DNA of 64,000 nucleotides. It comes from Pseudomonadota bacterium (GTDB lineage: Bacteria > Pseudomonadota > Alphaproteobacteria > Rhizobiales > Xanthobacteraceae). The DNA is taken from positions 62,001 through 126,000 of the forward strand of contig JAFEFL010000043.1 in NCBI GenBank assembly GCA_018240595.1. The letters are read 5' to 3'. This document shows, piece by piece, positions 27,304 through 35,828 of the stretch. Every line of letters begins with the position of its first letter. Position 1 is the stretch's first letter. A model generated the notes under the pieces. That model made no database searches and was not told the origin of the DNA. It saw nothing but the letters and a program-made list of their open reading frames with translations. Both the position numbers and the translations under genes were made by a program.

Positions 27304-28797
27304 TTAGAAGCGCGGCAAGTCCGGAAACGGCACCTGGCCGCCCGAGATGTGCATGCGGCCCAGTTCGGCGCAACGGTGCAGTTGCGGGAACACCTTGCCG
27401 GGATTGAGAAGACCCTTCGGGTCGAAGGCGCATTTGACCCGCTGCTGGGCGTTGAGATCGATCTCGGAGAACATCGCCGGCATGAGGTCGCGCTTCTCGA
27501 CGCCGACGCCGTGCTCGCCGGTCAGCACGCCGCCGACCTCGACGCAGAGCCGAAGGATGTCGGCGCCGAACTCCTCGGCACGGTCGAGTTCTCCCGGCTT
27601 GTTGGAGTCATAGAGGATCAGCGGATGCAGGTTGCCGTCGCCGGCATGAAACACGTTGGCGACGCCGAGGCCGTACTTTTCCGACAGCTCCTTCATGCGC
27701 TTGAGCACCAGCGGCAGTTTGGCGCGCGGAATGGTGCCGTCCATGCAGTAATAGTCCGGCGAGATGCGGCCCGCCGCCGGAAACGCCGCCTTGCGGCCGG
27801 CCCAGAACAGCAGCCGCTGCTGCTCCGAGGTCGAGGCCTGGCACGACACGGCACCGCATTCCTTGGCTATGCTCTCCACCCGGCCGATCAGATGATCCAC
27901 CTCCGCTGCCGGGCCGTCGAGTTCGACGATCAGCAGCGCCTCGACATCGAGCGGATAGCCGGCATGGACAAACTGTTCGACGGCATGGATCGCCGGCTTG
28001 TCCATCATCTCCATGCCGCCCGGGATGATGCCTGAGCCGATGACCTTGGAGACGCAGGCGCCGGCTTCTTCTGACGTCGGAAAACCGATCAGCACCGCGC
28101 GCGCCGTCTCCGGCTTCTTGAGGATGCGCACCGTCACTTCAGTGACGACGCCGAGCAGCCCTTCCGAGCCGACGACGAGGCCAAGCAGGTCGTAGCCTTC
28201 GGCGTCGAGATGCTTGCCGCCGAGACGCAGCACCTCGCCATTCATCAGCACGATCTCGCAGCCGAGCACGTTGTTGGTGGTCATGCCGTATTTCAGGCAA
28301 TGCACGCCGCCGGAATTCTCCGCGATGTTGCCGCCGATGGTGCAGGCAATCTGAGACGACGGGTCCGGAGCGTAATAGAAGCCGGCGTGGGCCACGGCGT
28401 TCGATACCGCCAGATTGGTGACGCCTGGCTCGACCACCGCCACCCGGTTCGCGAAATCGAGCTCGCGGACCTTGTTGAACTTGGCCATGCCGAGCAGCAC
28501 GCCGTCGGCCAGCGGCAGGGCGCCGCCGGACAGCGAGGTGCCGGCGCCGCGCGGCACGACCTTGATCCCGTTGTCATGGCAATACTTCAAGACTTCGGCG
28601 ACCTGCCGGGTGGTCTCGGGCAGCACCACGACCATCGGCAATTGCCGGTAGGCTGTGAGGCCGTCCGACTCAAACGGTTTCATGCCGCGCTCCTGGTCGA
28701 TCACGCCCTCGCCCGGCACGATGGTCCGCAGCGTCTTGACGATCTGAGCGCGGCGGCCCAGGACTGCGGCATCGGCTTCCGGCATTTTGACCGACAT
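27304..28797 (-). CDS. glcD: Glycolate oxidase catalytic subunit GlcD
   Basis: I start at the ATG at 28797 behind GGAG (MSVKMPEADAAV), giving 497 residues; the open frame to 28893 has no support. The protein has a FAD_binding_4 domain (VPRGAGTSLSGGALP; IGGNIAENSGGVHCLKYG) and a FAD-linked oxidase C-terminal domain with the metal-binding AGDGNLHPLILYD and GEHGVG. It oxidises glycolate (and possibly D-lactate) to the keto acid. It leads the glcDEF operon; the divergent cytochrome c gene starts 160 bases away. Confidence 0.95.
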   Translation of the reverse strand: MSVKMPEADAAVLGRRAQIVKTLRTIVPGEGVIDQERGMKPFESDGLTAYRQLPMVVVLPETTRQVAEVLKYCHDNGIKVVPRGAGTSLSGGALPLADGVLLGMAKFNKVRELDFANRVAVVEPGVTNLAVSNAVAHAGFYYAPDPSSQIACTIGGNIAENSGGVHCLKYGMTTNNVLGCEIVLMNGEVLRLGGKHLDAEGYDLLGLVVGSEGLLGVVTEVTVRILKKPETARAVLIGFPTSEEAGACVSKVIGSGIIPGGMEMMDKPAIHAVEQFVHAGYPLDVEALLIVELDGPAAEVDHLIGRVESIAKECGAVSCQASTSEQQRLLFWAGRKAAFPAAGRISPDYYCMDGTIPRAKLPLVLKRMKELSEKYGLGVANVFHAGDGNLHPLILYDSNKPGELDRAEEFGADILRLCVEVGGVLTGEHGVGVEKRDLMPAMFSEIDLNAQQRVKCAFDPKGLLNPGKVFPQLHRCAELGRMHISGGQVPFPDLPRF

Positions 28798-28957
28798 CAA
28801 TAAGTCTCCAGGCGCAGGCCATATCTCGGCAACTGTTCGCGGCGACGATACCAGCCAATCGGGCGGGTTGACACCAGCCGCTGGCAGAAGCATTCAGCTA
28901 ATGGAATATAAGCGAACCGGGGCCGTTTGTCGCCCGAACCGAGGAGAGGAAGTCGCA

Positions 28958-29356
28958 ATGAACAAGACCTGTTTCTGGGGCGGACTGATGGCCGTGGCGG
29001 TGCTTGCGGTGGCCGCGCAGAATGCGGCCGCCCAGGATGTCGCGGCCGGCGAGAATTCCTTTAAAAAGTGCCTGCCCTGCCATTCCATCGGCGAAGACGC
29101 CAAGAACAAGGTCGGGCCCGAACTCAACGGCATCGACGGCCGCCATTCCGGCACGGCGCCCGGCTATTCCTATTCGGATGCCAACAAGAACTCGGGCATC
29201 ACCTGGAACGAAACGGAATTCCTCGACTACATCAAGGACCCGCGCGCCAAGATCAAGAACACCAAGATGATCTTCCCGGGCATCAAGAACGAAACCGAAG
29301 CCAAGAACCTCTGGGCCTATCTCAAGCAGTTCGACGCTTCCGGCAAGAAGAAGTAA
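28958..29356 (+). CDS. Class I cytochrome c (c2-like), periplasmic
   Basis: The start is the ATG at 28958 behind GAGAGGAAG; 132 residues. A signal peptide (about 1-26) is followed by a single heme c domain: CLPCH at 38-42 with its His ligand, the Pro-rich VGPELNGIDGRHSG segment, and M104 in KMIFPGI as the sixth ligand. This matches soluble cytochrome c2/c-550, which moves electrons from the bc1 complex to oxidases in the periplasm. It is divergent from glcDEF. Confidence 0.93.
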   Translation: MNKTCFWGGLMAVAVLAVAAQNAAAQDVAAGENSFKKCLPCHSIGEDAKNKVGPELNGIDGRHSGTAPGYSYSDANKNSGITWNETEFLDYIKDPRAKIKNTKMIFPGIKNETEAKNLWAYLKQFDASGKKK

Positions 29357-29412
29357 CGCGGCCCCTCCCCGGCCGAAACCGTCAATTCCGTCCGCGGGTG
29401 TGATACTGATTG

Positions 29413-29429
29413 CGAACGCTTGGCGTTCG
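29413..29429. other. Short perfect inverted repeat downstream of the cytochrome c gene
   Basis: CGAACGC-TTG-GCGTTCG, 7 bases per arm, lies 57 bases after the cytochrome stop and upstream of the FixK-like box. It lacks a T-run. It may be a weak terminator or a regulator site. Confidence 0.35.
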
Positions 29430-29456
29430 GCAACACGACCGAAAGCATGGTAGCAT

Positions 29457-29470
29457 TTGACCTTGGTCAA
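29457..29470 (+). promoter_or_regulatory. FNR/FixK-like box, TTGA-N6-TCAA
   Basis: TTGA-CCTTGG-TCAA is a perfect dyad matching the core recognised by FNR/FixK-type regulators of low-oxygen genes in alphaproteobacteria. It lies 75 bases before the universal stress protein start, a position compatible with activation. The inner bases extend the symmetry (TTGAC..GTCAA). Confidence 0.6.
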
Positions 29471-29544
29471 AGCTGCCATGCGCCGAACCAAGCATAAACC
29501 GGTTGCCATTTTCAGGCGCACAGGTCGCAAGGGAGGCCGTCATT

Positions 29545-30372
29545 ATGATCAAAGATGTTGTCGTCAATCTGGGCTTGGGCGCCAAGGATCCGGCCGGCGA
29601 TTTCGCAGTCGCCGTGGGCGAAGCCTTCGAGGCGCATGTTGCCGGCATTGCCGTGGCCTATGAGCCAATCATTCCGGGCGCCGTCATGGGCGGCATTCCG
29701 CCAGAGTTCATCGAAGCCCAGCGCACTGAATCCGAGAAGAAGGCCAAGGCCGCGATCGCCCGTTTTGAAGCCGCAGCCAAGCGCTCGAGCCTTTCGGCCG
29801 AAACGCGCATCATCACGTCCAGCGTTTCCGGCGCCGCTGACCAGTTCGCCCGCATCGCGCGGCGTTTTGACCTCACCATTGTCGGCCAGGCCGATCCTGA
29901 CGAAGGCATCCAGGATGAAGTGATCGACGAAGCCGCCTTGTTCGAATCCGGCCGGCCGGTGATCCACGTCCCCTTCATCCACAAGGGCGGACTGAAGCTC
30001 GGTCGCGTCATGGTCTGCTGGGACGGCGGCCGCGCCGCGACCCGCGCTGTCGCCGACAGCATGCCAATCCTGCGCAAAGCCAGGCAGGTCGAGATCGTGA
30101 TCATCGGCAACAAGGCCGGCAAGGATAACGAGATTGCCGGCGCCGACCTCGGTCAGCATCTGGCACGGCACGGCATGAAGGTCGACGTCAAGCGCATCAC
30201 CTCGCCGGACATCGATGTTGCCTCGACCATCCTGTCCTATGCTGCCGATTCCAGCGCCGACATGATCGTCATGGGCGGCTATGGCCACTCGCGGCTTCGC
30301 GAATTCGTGCTCGGCGGCGCGACGCGCGGCATTCTCGAGAGTATGACCGTCCCGGTCCTGATGTCGCACTAG
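29545..30372 (+). CDS. Universal stress protein (UspA family)
   Basis: The start is the ATG at 29545 behind AAGGGAGG; 275 residues. The length fits a tandem-domain Usp. The C-terminal domain has the ATP-binding-type motif GGYGHSRLREFVLGG, while the N-terminal domain lacks it, as is common. Usp proteins promote survival under energy or oxygen limitation in the cytoplasm. A FixK-like box lies upstream, and an acetyltransferase gene follows about 100 bases downstream on the same strand. Confidence 0.92.
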   Translation: MIKDVVVNLGLGAKDPAGDFAVAVGEAFEAHVAGIAVAYEPIIPGAVMGGIPPEFIEAQRTESEKKAKAAIARFEAAAKRSSLSAETRIITSSVSGAADQFARIARRFDLTIVGQADPDEGIQDEVIDEAALFESGRPVIHVPFIHKGGLKLGRVMVCWDGGRAATRAVADSMPILRKARQVEIVIIGNKAGKDNEIAGADLGQHLARHGMKVDVKRITSPDIDVASTILSYAADSSADMIVMGGYGHSRLREFVLGGATRGILESMTVPVLMSH

Positions 30373-30473
30373 CGGCAGCGGTCGCCACATCCGCGCATCC
30401 GCGGGAATGCCTGTCGATCGAAGCAGGAACCATCACTTCGGTCTCCGCATTGGCGGAGACCCGTGGAGGGAAC

Positions 30474-31001
30474 ATGCTCAGCCGCCACGTCAAGCTGCTC
30501 GACGGCGAAATGGTGTTCATCCGGCCCCTGAAGCCGGAGGACGCCGCGCTCTATCCTGATTTCCTGTCGGACGTGACGATGCCGGATCTCCGGCTGCGTT
30601 TCTTCTCCGTGATGCGGGAAGTATCGCCCGAGTTGATCGACAAGTTGGTTCATTACGATCCGGCGCACGCCATGGCTTTCATCGCGCTCGACACCGACGG
30701 CCATATGCTCGGCGTTGTCCGGTTGCATGACGACGACAGCGGCGACGCCGGCGAATTCGCCATCCTGCTGCGCTCGCATCTCAAGGGGCATGGGCTCGGC
30801 TGGCTGATGATGAAACACATGATCGCCTACGCCAAGGAACACGGCCTCAGGACCGTGCGCGGCCAGGTGCTGGTCGAGAACACCACGATGCTGCAGATGT
30901 GCGAGGAACTCGGCTTTCACAGCGCCACCGATCCGGACGAGCCCGGCGTCAAGCGCGTCGAACTGCCACTCGCCGAAGTGTCCGAAGAGGCGATGGCCTG
31001 A
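30474..31001 (+). CDS. GNAT family N-acetyltransferase, PatZ C-terminal-like
   Basis: The start at 30474 follows GGAGGGAAC; 175 residues. The N-terminal part (DGEMVFIRPLKPEDAALYPDFL, then RLRFFSVMRE) closely resembles the acetyltransferase domain found at the C-terminus of PatZ/Pat protein lysine acetyltransferases. The acetyl-CoA loop is RSHLKGHGLGWLMM, and the C-terminal ENTTMLQMCEELGF is also typical. It lacks the NDP-forming acyl-CoA synthetase part, so it is a stand-alone GNAT. Protein acetylation is likely but not proven. It may be co-expressed with the preceding Usp. Confidence 0.85.
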   Translation: MLSRHVKLLDGEMVFIRPLKPEDAALYPDFLSDVTMPDLRLRFFSVMREVSPELIDKLVHYDPAHAMAFIALDTDGHMLGVVRLHDDDSGDAGEFAILLRSHLKGHGLGWLMMKHMIAYAKEHGLRTVRGQVLVENTTMLQMCEELGFHSATDPDEPGVKRVELPLAEVSEEAMA

Positions 31002-31019
31002 GACTTATTCTTTCATGCG

Positions 31020-31670
31020 CTACGGCAGCACGACCTGCGCCACCAGTCCGCGCGCCCGCGCATCGATGACGCCGAGCCCGCGCAGCGACAGCAGCGTCAC
31101 GGCCTGCACCGCCTCGCGCGTCGCGCCGGCGTCCTCATAGACCGGTGCCAGCGGGCCGAGCAGGCTTTCCATCAGCGCGCCGATAATGGCGGGCGCCGCC
31201 AACCGCGCGTCCTGATCGGGCAAAAAGCGCAGGCCGATGGCGATAGTGATGCGCCGTTCCAGTTCGCCGGCCAGCGACTGGCGGAAGTCGAGGCGCATGA
31301 CGTCGACCTCCGGATCGACTGCCTCGCCGATCACCGCCCAAGCGAGGCGCCGCTCGGCTAGTGCCCGCGCTGAGAACCGCGCGATGGCCGCGGCCAGCGC
31401 CGACAACGGCCCCGGCGCCGCATCGGCGGCGGCTTGCATGGCCTGTAGTTCGCGCCCGGCCACCGCCGCGATCAGCTCGGCCACTAGGTCGTTCTTGGTT
31501 GGGAAATACCGGTAGACGGTGCCGGCGGCGATCCCAGCGCGGCTCGCCACCGCGGCAATCTGCACGGCCGCCATGCCTCCCTCACCCGCCAGCGCGATGG
31601 CCGCGTCGAGGATGGTCTTCTCGCGCTCGGCGAGCCGGCGGACGACGTTTTCGGTTCGGCGATAGGGCAT
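31020..31670 (-). CDS. TetR family transcriptional regulator
   Basis: I start at MPYRRTENV (31670); 216 residues. The N-terminal helix-turn-helix spans about 27-50 (VQIAAVASRAGIAAGTVYRYFPTKNDLV), and the rest is a helical ligand domain. A dyad (GTGAA-N6-TTCAC) sits 8-23 bases before the start, so autoregulation is likely. It converges with the GNAT gene. The next gene on the same strand upstream is a TPP enzyme that ends about 75 bases away; whether this regulator controls it is unknown. Confidence 0.9.
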   Translation of the reverse strand: MPYRRTENVVRRLAEREKTILDAAIALAGEGGMAAVQIAAVASRAGIAAGTVYRYFPTKNDLVAELIAAVAGRELQAMQAAADAAPGPLSALAAAIARFSARALAERRLAWAVIGEAVDPEVDVMRLDFRQSLAGELERRITIAIGLRFLPDQDARLAAPAIIGALMESLLGPLAPVYEDAGATREAVQAVTLLSLRGLGVIDARARGLVAQVVLP

Positions 31671-31677
31671 CGAATGA

Positions 31678-31693
31678 GTGAACAGTGATTCAC
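31678..31693. promoter_or_regulatory. Candidate TetR operator, GTGAA-N6-TTCAC
   Basis: A perfect 5-base dyad with a 6-base spacer lies directly upstream of the TetR start. TetR/AcrR-like repressors commonly bind such GTGAA/TTCAC-type dyads in their own promoters. Confidence 0.5.
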
Positions 31694-31745
31694 CCAAGCC
31701 TGGCAAGCACTGCCGGACCGGCCGGCGGTGGATTGGGGTGACCCG

Positions 31746-33425
31746 CTACTTGCCCGACAGCGCCTTTTCGCGGATCGCGCTCATCGACATGCCGGGGGTG
31801 AGTGGCTCGGCATCGACCTTGAGGTGGATGATCGACGGCAGACCAGACTTCTGCGCGGCAGCGAAGGCCGCCGGGAAGTCCGCGGTCTTGTCGACGCGAA
31901 TGCCGAAGCCGCCGAAGGCCTTGGCATAGGCGACGAAGTCCGGGTTCCTGAGGTCGGTTCCAACCACGCGTCCCGGATACTCACGCTCCTGGTGCATGCG
32001 GATGGTGCCATAGGTGCCGTTGTCCCAGAGCACGACAATGATGCCGAGGCCGTACTGAACCGCGGTCATGAAGTCCTGCCCGGTCATCAGGAAGTCGCCG
32101 TCGCCAGCGACGCAGACGACTGTCCGGTGCGGGTACAGAGTCTTCATCGCCAGCGACGCCGGCAGGCCGTAGCCCATCGAGCCCGAGGTCGGCGCGATCA
32201 GCGTCGCGTAGCGGCGGAAGCGGTAGAAGCGGTTGATCCAGGTGGCGAAATTGCCGGCGCCGTTGGTGATGATCGCCTCGGGACCGAGATTGTCACGCAT
32301 CCACACCATCACCTCGCCGAGGTTGATGGCGCCGGGCTGCGGCGTCGCCTTCTCGCCCCAGGCCAGGAAATCGGCATGCGCCGTATCCGCCGCGCCCTTC
32401 CAGGCAATCTCGTTCGGCGGCTGCAGGCCTTCCAGCGCCGCGCAGAACGCCGTCGGCGAGGCATTGATGGCCAGCGCCGGGTGATAGACGCGGCCAAGTT
32501 CTTCCGACCCCGGAAACACGTGCACCAGTTTCATCTGCGGCACGGGAATGTCGAACAAGGTGTAGCTCTGCGACGACATCTCGCTCATGCGGTCGCCGAT
32601 CAGCAGCACCAGATCGGCGTCCTTGACGCGCGCCAGCAGCTTCGGATTGGGGCCGATGCCGAAGTCGCCGGCGTAACAGGGATGCAGCGCATCGAACAAA
32701 TGCTGATAGCGGAAGGTCGTCGCCACCGGCAGCGCAAAGCGCTCGGCAAAGCGCATCATCGCCGCGCTCGCCGCTTCCGACCAGCGCGAGCCGCCGATCA
32801 GCGCGATCGGCTTCTTCGCCGCCCACAGCATCTTCTGCAGGCGGCTCATGTCGTTAAGACCGGGCCAGGTCTCGACCGCTTCGAAGGCGGTGGCGTTCGG
32901 CACCACGGCTCGATCGGTCAGCATGTCTTCCGGCAGCGCCACGACCACGGGACCGGGCCGGCCGCTGCAGGCGACAAAGAAGGCGCGCGACACGATTTCC
33001 GGGATGCGCGCCGGATCGTCGATCTCGGTCGCCCATTTGGCGATGCCGCCGAACACCTGACGATAGTCGAGCTCCTGGAATGCCTCGCGCTCGCGCATGT
33101 CGCGGCCGACCTGACCGACGAACATGATCATCGGCGCCGAATCCTGCCTGGCGATGTGGACGCCGGCGGAACCGTTGGTGGCGCCGGGACCGCGCGTGAC
33201 GAAGCAGATGCCCGGCTTGCCCGTCGCCTTGCCGACCGCCTCGGCCATCATTGCCGCGGTGCTCTCGTGCCGGCAGATCGTCAGCGCGATCGGCGCGTCA
33301 TGCAGCGCGTCGAGCGCAGCCAGATAGCTCTCGCCCGGCACGCAGAAGGCGTGCTTCACGCCGTGCAGCACCAGTTGATCGATCAGGATTTCGCCGCCGG
33401 TGCGCGTGCCATCGTTCGAACGCAT
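31746..33425 (-). CDS. Thiamine pyrophosphate-dependent enzyme (acetolactate-synthase-like)
   Basis: The start at 33425 (MRSNDGTRTGGEIL) follows GGAGC; 559 residues. It has the three domains of the TPP decarboxylase/synthase family: an N-terminal PYR domain with catalytic Glu in CRHEST, a central domain, and a PP domain with the Mg-TPP motif GDGDFLMTGQDF...VVLWDN. Relatives include acetolactate synthase, benzoylformate decarboxylase and oxalyl-CoA decarboxylase. There is no small regulatory subunit nearby, so it is probably not the biosynthetic ilvB. The substrate is unassigned. Confidence 0.88.
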   Translation of the reverse strand: MRSNDGTRTGGEILIDQLVLHGVKHAFCVPGESYLAALDALHDAPIALTICRHESTAAMMAEAVGKATGKPGICFVTRGPGATNGSAGVHIARQDSAPMIMFVGQVGRDMREREAFQELDYRQVFGGIAKWATEIDDPARIPEIVSRAFFVACSGRPGPVVVALPEDMLTDRAVVPNATAFEAVETWPGLNDMSRLQKMLWAAKKPIALIGGSRWSEAASAAMMRFAERFALPVATTFRYQHLFDALHPCYAGDFGIGPNPKLLARVKDADLVLLIGDRMSEMSSQSYTLFDIPVPQMKLVHVFPGSEELGRVYHPALAINASPTAFCAALEGLQPPNEIAWKGAADTAHADFLAWGEKATPQPGAINLGEVMVWMRDNLGPEAIITNGAGNFATWINRFYRFRRYATLIAPTSGSMGYGLPASLAMKTLYPHRTVVCVAGDGDFLMTGQDFMTAVQYGLGIIVVLWDNGTYGTIRMHQEREYPGRVVGTDLRNPDFVAYAKAFGGFGIRVDKTADFPAAFAAAQKSGLPSIIHLKVDAEPLTPGMSMSAIREKALSGK

Positions 33426-33531
33426 GAGAAAAAGCTCCGATACCGCTGCGGACACACGGCCCGCCGACCCTTGAAATCGGGTCATCTATAAACGATCGGC
33501 GGCGCGCCCGCGAGGGGCCTCGACGCCGCGC

Positions 33532-33867
33532 CTAGACGTTGCGTTTGGCGATTGGCGGTGCAAAGGCCGTCGGCGTCATCAGCGAATTCTTTTGTTCGAG
33601 GATGTAGCCGGCCTTGGCGCTCTCGGCGAGATAGGCCTTCCAGGCCGGGTCCTGCGCCATTCGCTTGCGCTTGTCCTCACGGTCGGCGGCGCTGTCGTAG
33701 ACCCAGACGTGCACAATGCTGTTGAGTTCGCCGGTCTCGGCTTGCGCGAAACAAAGCGGGTCGCCGATGTACTTGACCTGCACCGGGTAGCCGAGCCTGC
33801 CATAGAGATCGAGATGCGCCGCCATGCACCCCGCCTTGATCTTATAGGTCCGAACGTCGAGCAACAC
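33532..33867 (-). CDS. NIPSNAP family protein
   Basis: The 111-residue protein is a ferredoxin-like alpha+beta barrel of the NIPSNAP type, beginning with LLDVRTYKIKAGCMAAHLDLY and containing SIVHVWVYDSAADRE and RKRMAQDPAWKAYL. Such proteins are small cytoplasmic dimers; some support ring-cleavage or acyl metabolism. It lies 106 bases upstream of the TPP enzyme on the same strand, so the two may be co-transcribed. Confidence 0.88.
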   Translation of the reverse strand: MLLDVRTYKIKAGCMAAHLDLYGRLGYPVQVKYIGDPLCFAQAETGELNSIVHVWVYDSAADREDKRKRMAQDPAWKAYLAESAKAGYILEQKNSLMTPTAFAPPIAKRNV

Positions 33868-33979
33868 GCCTCACCTCCCTGACGATGGCCGCGCGCATGT
33901 CGTACCGGCGCGGTTCGCGCGCACTCTTTCGACCCTGATGGCGGCGGTCAATAGTCGCGGACGATGGTCAGCCCGCCGC

Positions 33980-35812
33980 CTAAGGCACGGCTTCCTGCTG
34001 CGGGCCCTTGCCGGCGACGGGCCGATCGGAGCGCTGCTCCGCGGGCTTGCGATAATGCGACAGGTTGCTGGCGGTGTTGACCAGGGCCAGGTGCGAGAAG
34101 GCTTGCGGAAAATTGCCGACCAGCCGGCGGGAGCGCGGCTCGTATTGCTCGCTGAGCAGGCCGACATCGTTGCACAGCGCTAGTAGCCGCTTGAACAGAT
34201 TCTCGGCGTCGTCGGCGCGGCCCAGCATGAGATAGGCATCGGCGAGCCAGAAGCTGCAGGCGAGGAACACGCCCTCGCCGGGCGGCAGCCCGTCATCCGT
34301 CTTCGCGGTGTCGTAGCGCAGCACCAGGCCGTCGCGCATTAGGCGGCGCTCGATCGCCTCCACCGTACCGACGATGCGCGGATCCTCCGGCGGCAGGAAG
34401 CCGAGCTCCGGCAGCAGTAGCAAACTCGCATCGAGCTCCTTCGAGCCATAGTACTGCGTGAAGCTGTTGAGCTCCTCGTCAAAGCCGTGCGCGCAGACGT
34501 CGCGGTGGATGCGATGCCGCACGGAACGCCAGTGCGCCACCGGCCCCGGCAGATCGTGCATCTCCGCGCTCTTGATGGCTCGGTCGAACGCCACCCAGGC
34601 CATCACCTTCGAATAGGTGAAGTGCTGCCGCTCGCCACGTACTTCCCAGATGCCCTCGTCGGCCTCGGTCCAGATCGTTTCCAGATGCTCGAGCAGCTTG
34701 CATTCGAGATCCCAGCCCGCCTGGTGGTGGCCGAGGCCACCGGTGCGCGCCTGATGCAGCGCGTCCATCACCTCGCCGAAGATGTCGAGCTGAAGCTGGT
34801 AATGCGCCGCATTGCCGATCCGCACCGGCGCCGAATTTTCGTAACCGGCGAGCCACGGCACCGTCCATTCGGTGAGGCGCCGCTCGCCGCGGATGCCGTA
34901 CATGATCTGGATCTGGTTCGGCGAACCGGCCGCGGCGCGCAGCAGCCAGTCGCGCCAGGCGCGCGCCTCGTCGTAATAGCCGGCATTCATCAGCGCCAGC
35001 AGCGTCAGCGTCGCGTCGCGCAGCCAGCAGAAGCGATAGTCCCAGTTGCGCACGCCGCCAATCCATTCCGGCAGCGACGTGGTCGCCGCCGCCACCATGC
35101 CGCCGCTCGGCGCAAAGGTCAGCGCCTTGAGCGTAATCAGCGACCGCGTCACCGCTTCGGTATAGGGGCCGTCGATCTTGTTCTTGCCCGCCCAGTCGCA
35201 CCAATAGCGCTCGGTGTTGCTCAAGGAGGCGCCGACATCGAGCGGCGTCGGCAACTCCTCATGCGATTGCGTGTAGGTCAGGCTGAAGCTGTAGCTCTGG
35301 CCTTCCTCCATGATGAAGTCGGCGATGGTCTTGAAGCCCTTGTCGCGAAACGGCGCCGAAGACCGCAGCACCACCATGTCAGGACCGGCAATTGCGCGCA
35401 GCGTGTGGCTGTCGACGCGCGTCACCCACGGCACGGTGGCGCCGTAACCGAAGCGTAGAATCATTTCGCCGTGCAGCTCGATATGGCCCCGCTCGCAGGT
35501 CAGTATCCGCATCAGATGCGAATGCTCGTCGCGCGGCGGCATGAAATCCGTCAGCAATGCCACGCCGGTCGCGGTTTCAAAGCGCGTCTCGAGAATGAGC
35601 GTATTCGGGCGATAGCGCCGCGTGACCTTGACGTCGGGATCGTTGCAGCCGATCAGCCATCGCCCGTTCTCAGGCGTTCCGAGCAGCGCGGCAAAGCAGG
35701 CATCGGAATCGAAGCGCGGCCAGCACAGCCAGTCGATGGAGCCGTCGCGCCCGACGAGCGCGGCACTGCCCAGATCGCCGATCATCGCGTAGTCTTCGAT
35801 GGGCAGTGTCAT
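33980..35812 (-). CDS. Glycoside hydrolase family 15 protein (trehalase/glucoamylase-like)
   Basis: I start at MTLPIEDYAMIGD (35812), the typical start; the frame runs to 35959 but overlaps the dehydrogenase gene. The 610-residue protein has an N-terminal beta-sandwich (about 1-230; GSIDWLCWPRFDS) and the GH15 (alpha/alpha)6 barrel with WIGGVRNWDYRFCWLRDA and the late PPGEGVFLACSFW. GH15 members include glucoamylases and bacterial trehalases; no signal peptide is visible, so it acts in the cytoplasm. It lies 16 bases after a glucose-dehydrogenase-like gene, suggesting an operon that releases and oxidises glucose. Confidence 0.93.
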   Translation of the reverse strand: MTLPIEDYAMIGDLGSAALVGRDGSIDWLCWPRFDSDACFAALLGTPENGRWLIGCNDPDVKVTRRYRPNTLILETRFETATGVALLTDFMPPRDEHSHLMRILTCERGHIELHGEMILRFGYGATVPWVTRVDSHTLRAIAGPDMVVLRSSAPFRDKGFKTIADFIMEEGQSYSFSLTYTQSHEELPTPLDVGASLSNTERYWCDWAGKNKIDGPYTEAVTRSLITLKALTFAPSGGMVAAATTSLPEWIGGVRNWDYRFCWLRDATLTLLALMNAGYYDEARAWRDWLLRAAAGSPNQIQIMYGIRGERRLTEWTVPWLAGYENSAPVRIGNAAHYQLQLDIFGEVMDALHQARTGGLGHHQAGWDLECKLLEHLETIWTEADEGIWEVRGERQHFTYSKVMAWVAFDRAIKSAEMHDLPGPVAHWRSVRHRIHRDVCAHGFDEELNSFTQYYGSKELDASLLLLPELGFLPPEDPRIVGTVEAIERRLMRDGLVLRYDTAKTDDGLPPGEGVFLACSFWLADAYLMLGRADDAENLFKRLLALCNDVGLLSEQYEPRSRRLVGNFPQAFSHLALVNTASNLSHYRKPAEQRSDRPVAGKGPQQEAVP

Positions 35813-35828
35813 GCGACCCCAAACGTAA

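Noticed and set aside
29457..29663. Open frame starting at the FixK-like box
   Set aside because: It overlaps the well-supported universal stress protein in another frame and has no ribosome binding site.
31728..33491. 587-residue plus-strand frame opposite the TPP enzyme
   Set aside because: Antisense shadow; the minus-strand TPP enzyme has full motifs and a ribosome binding site.
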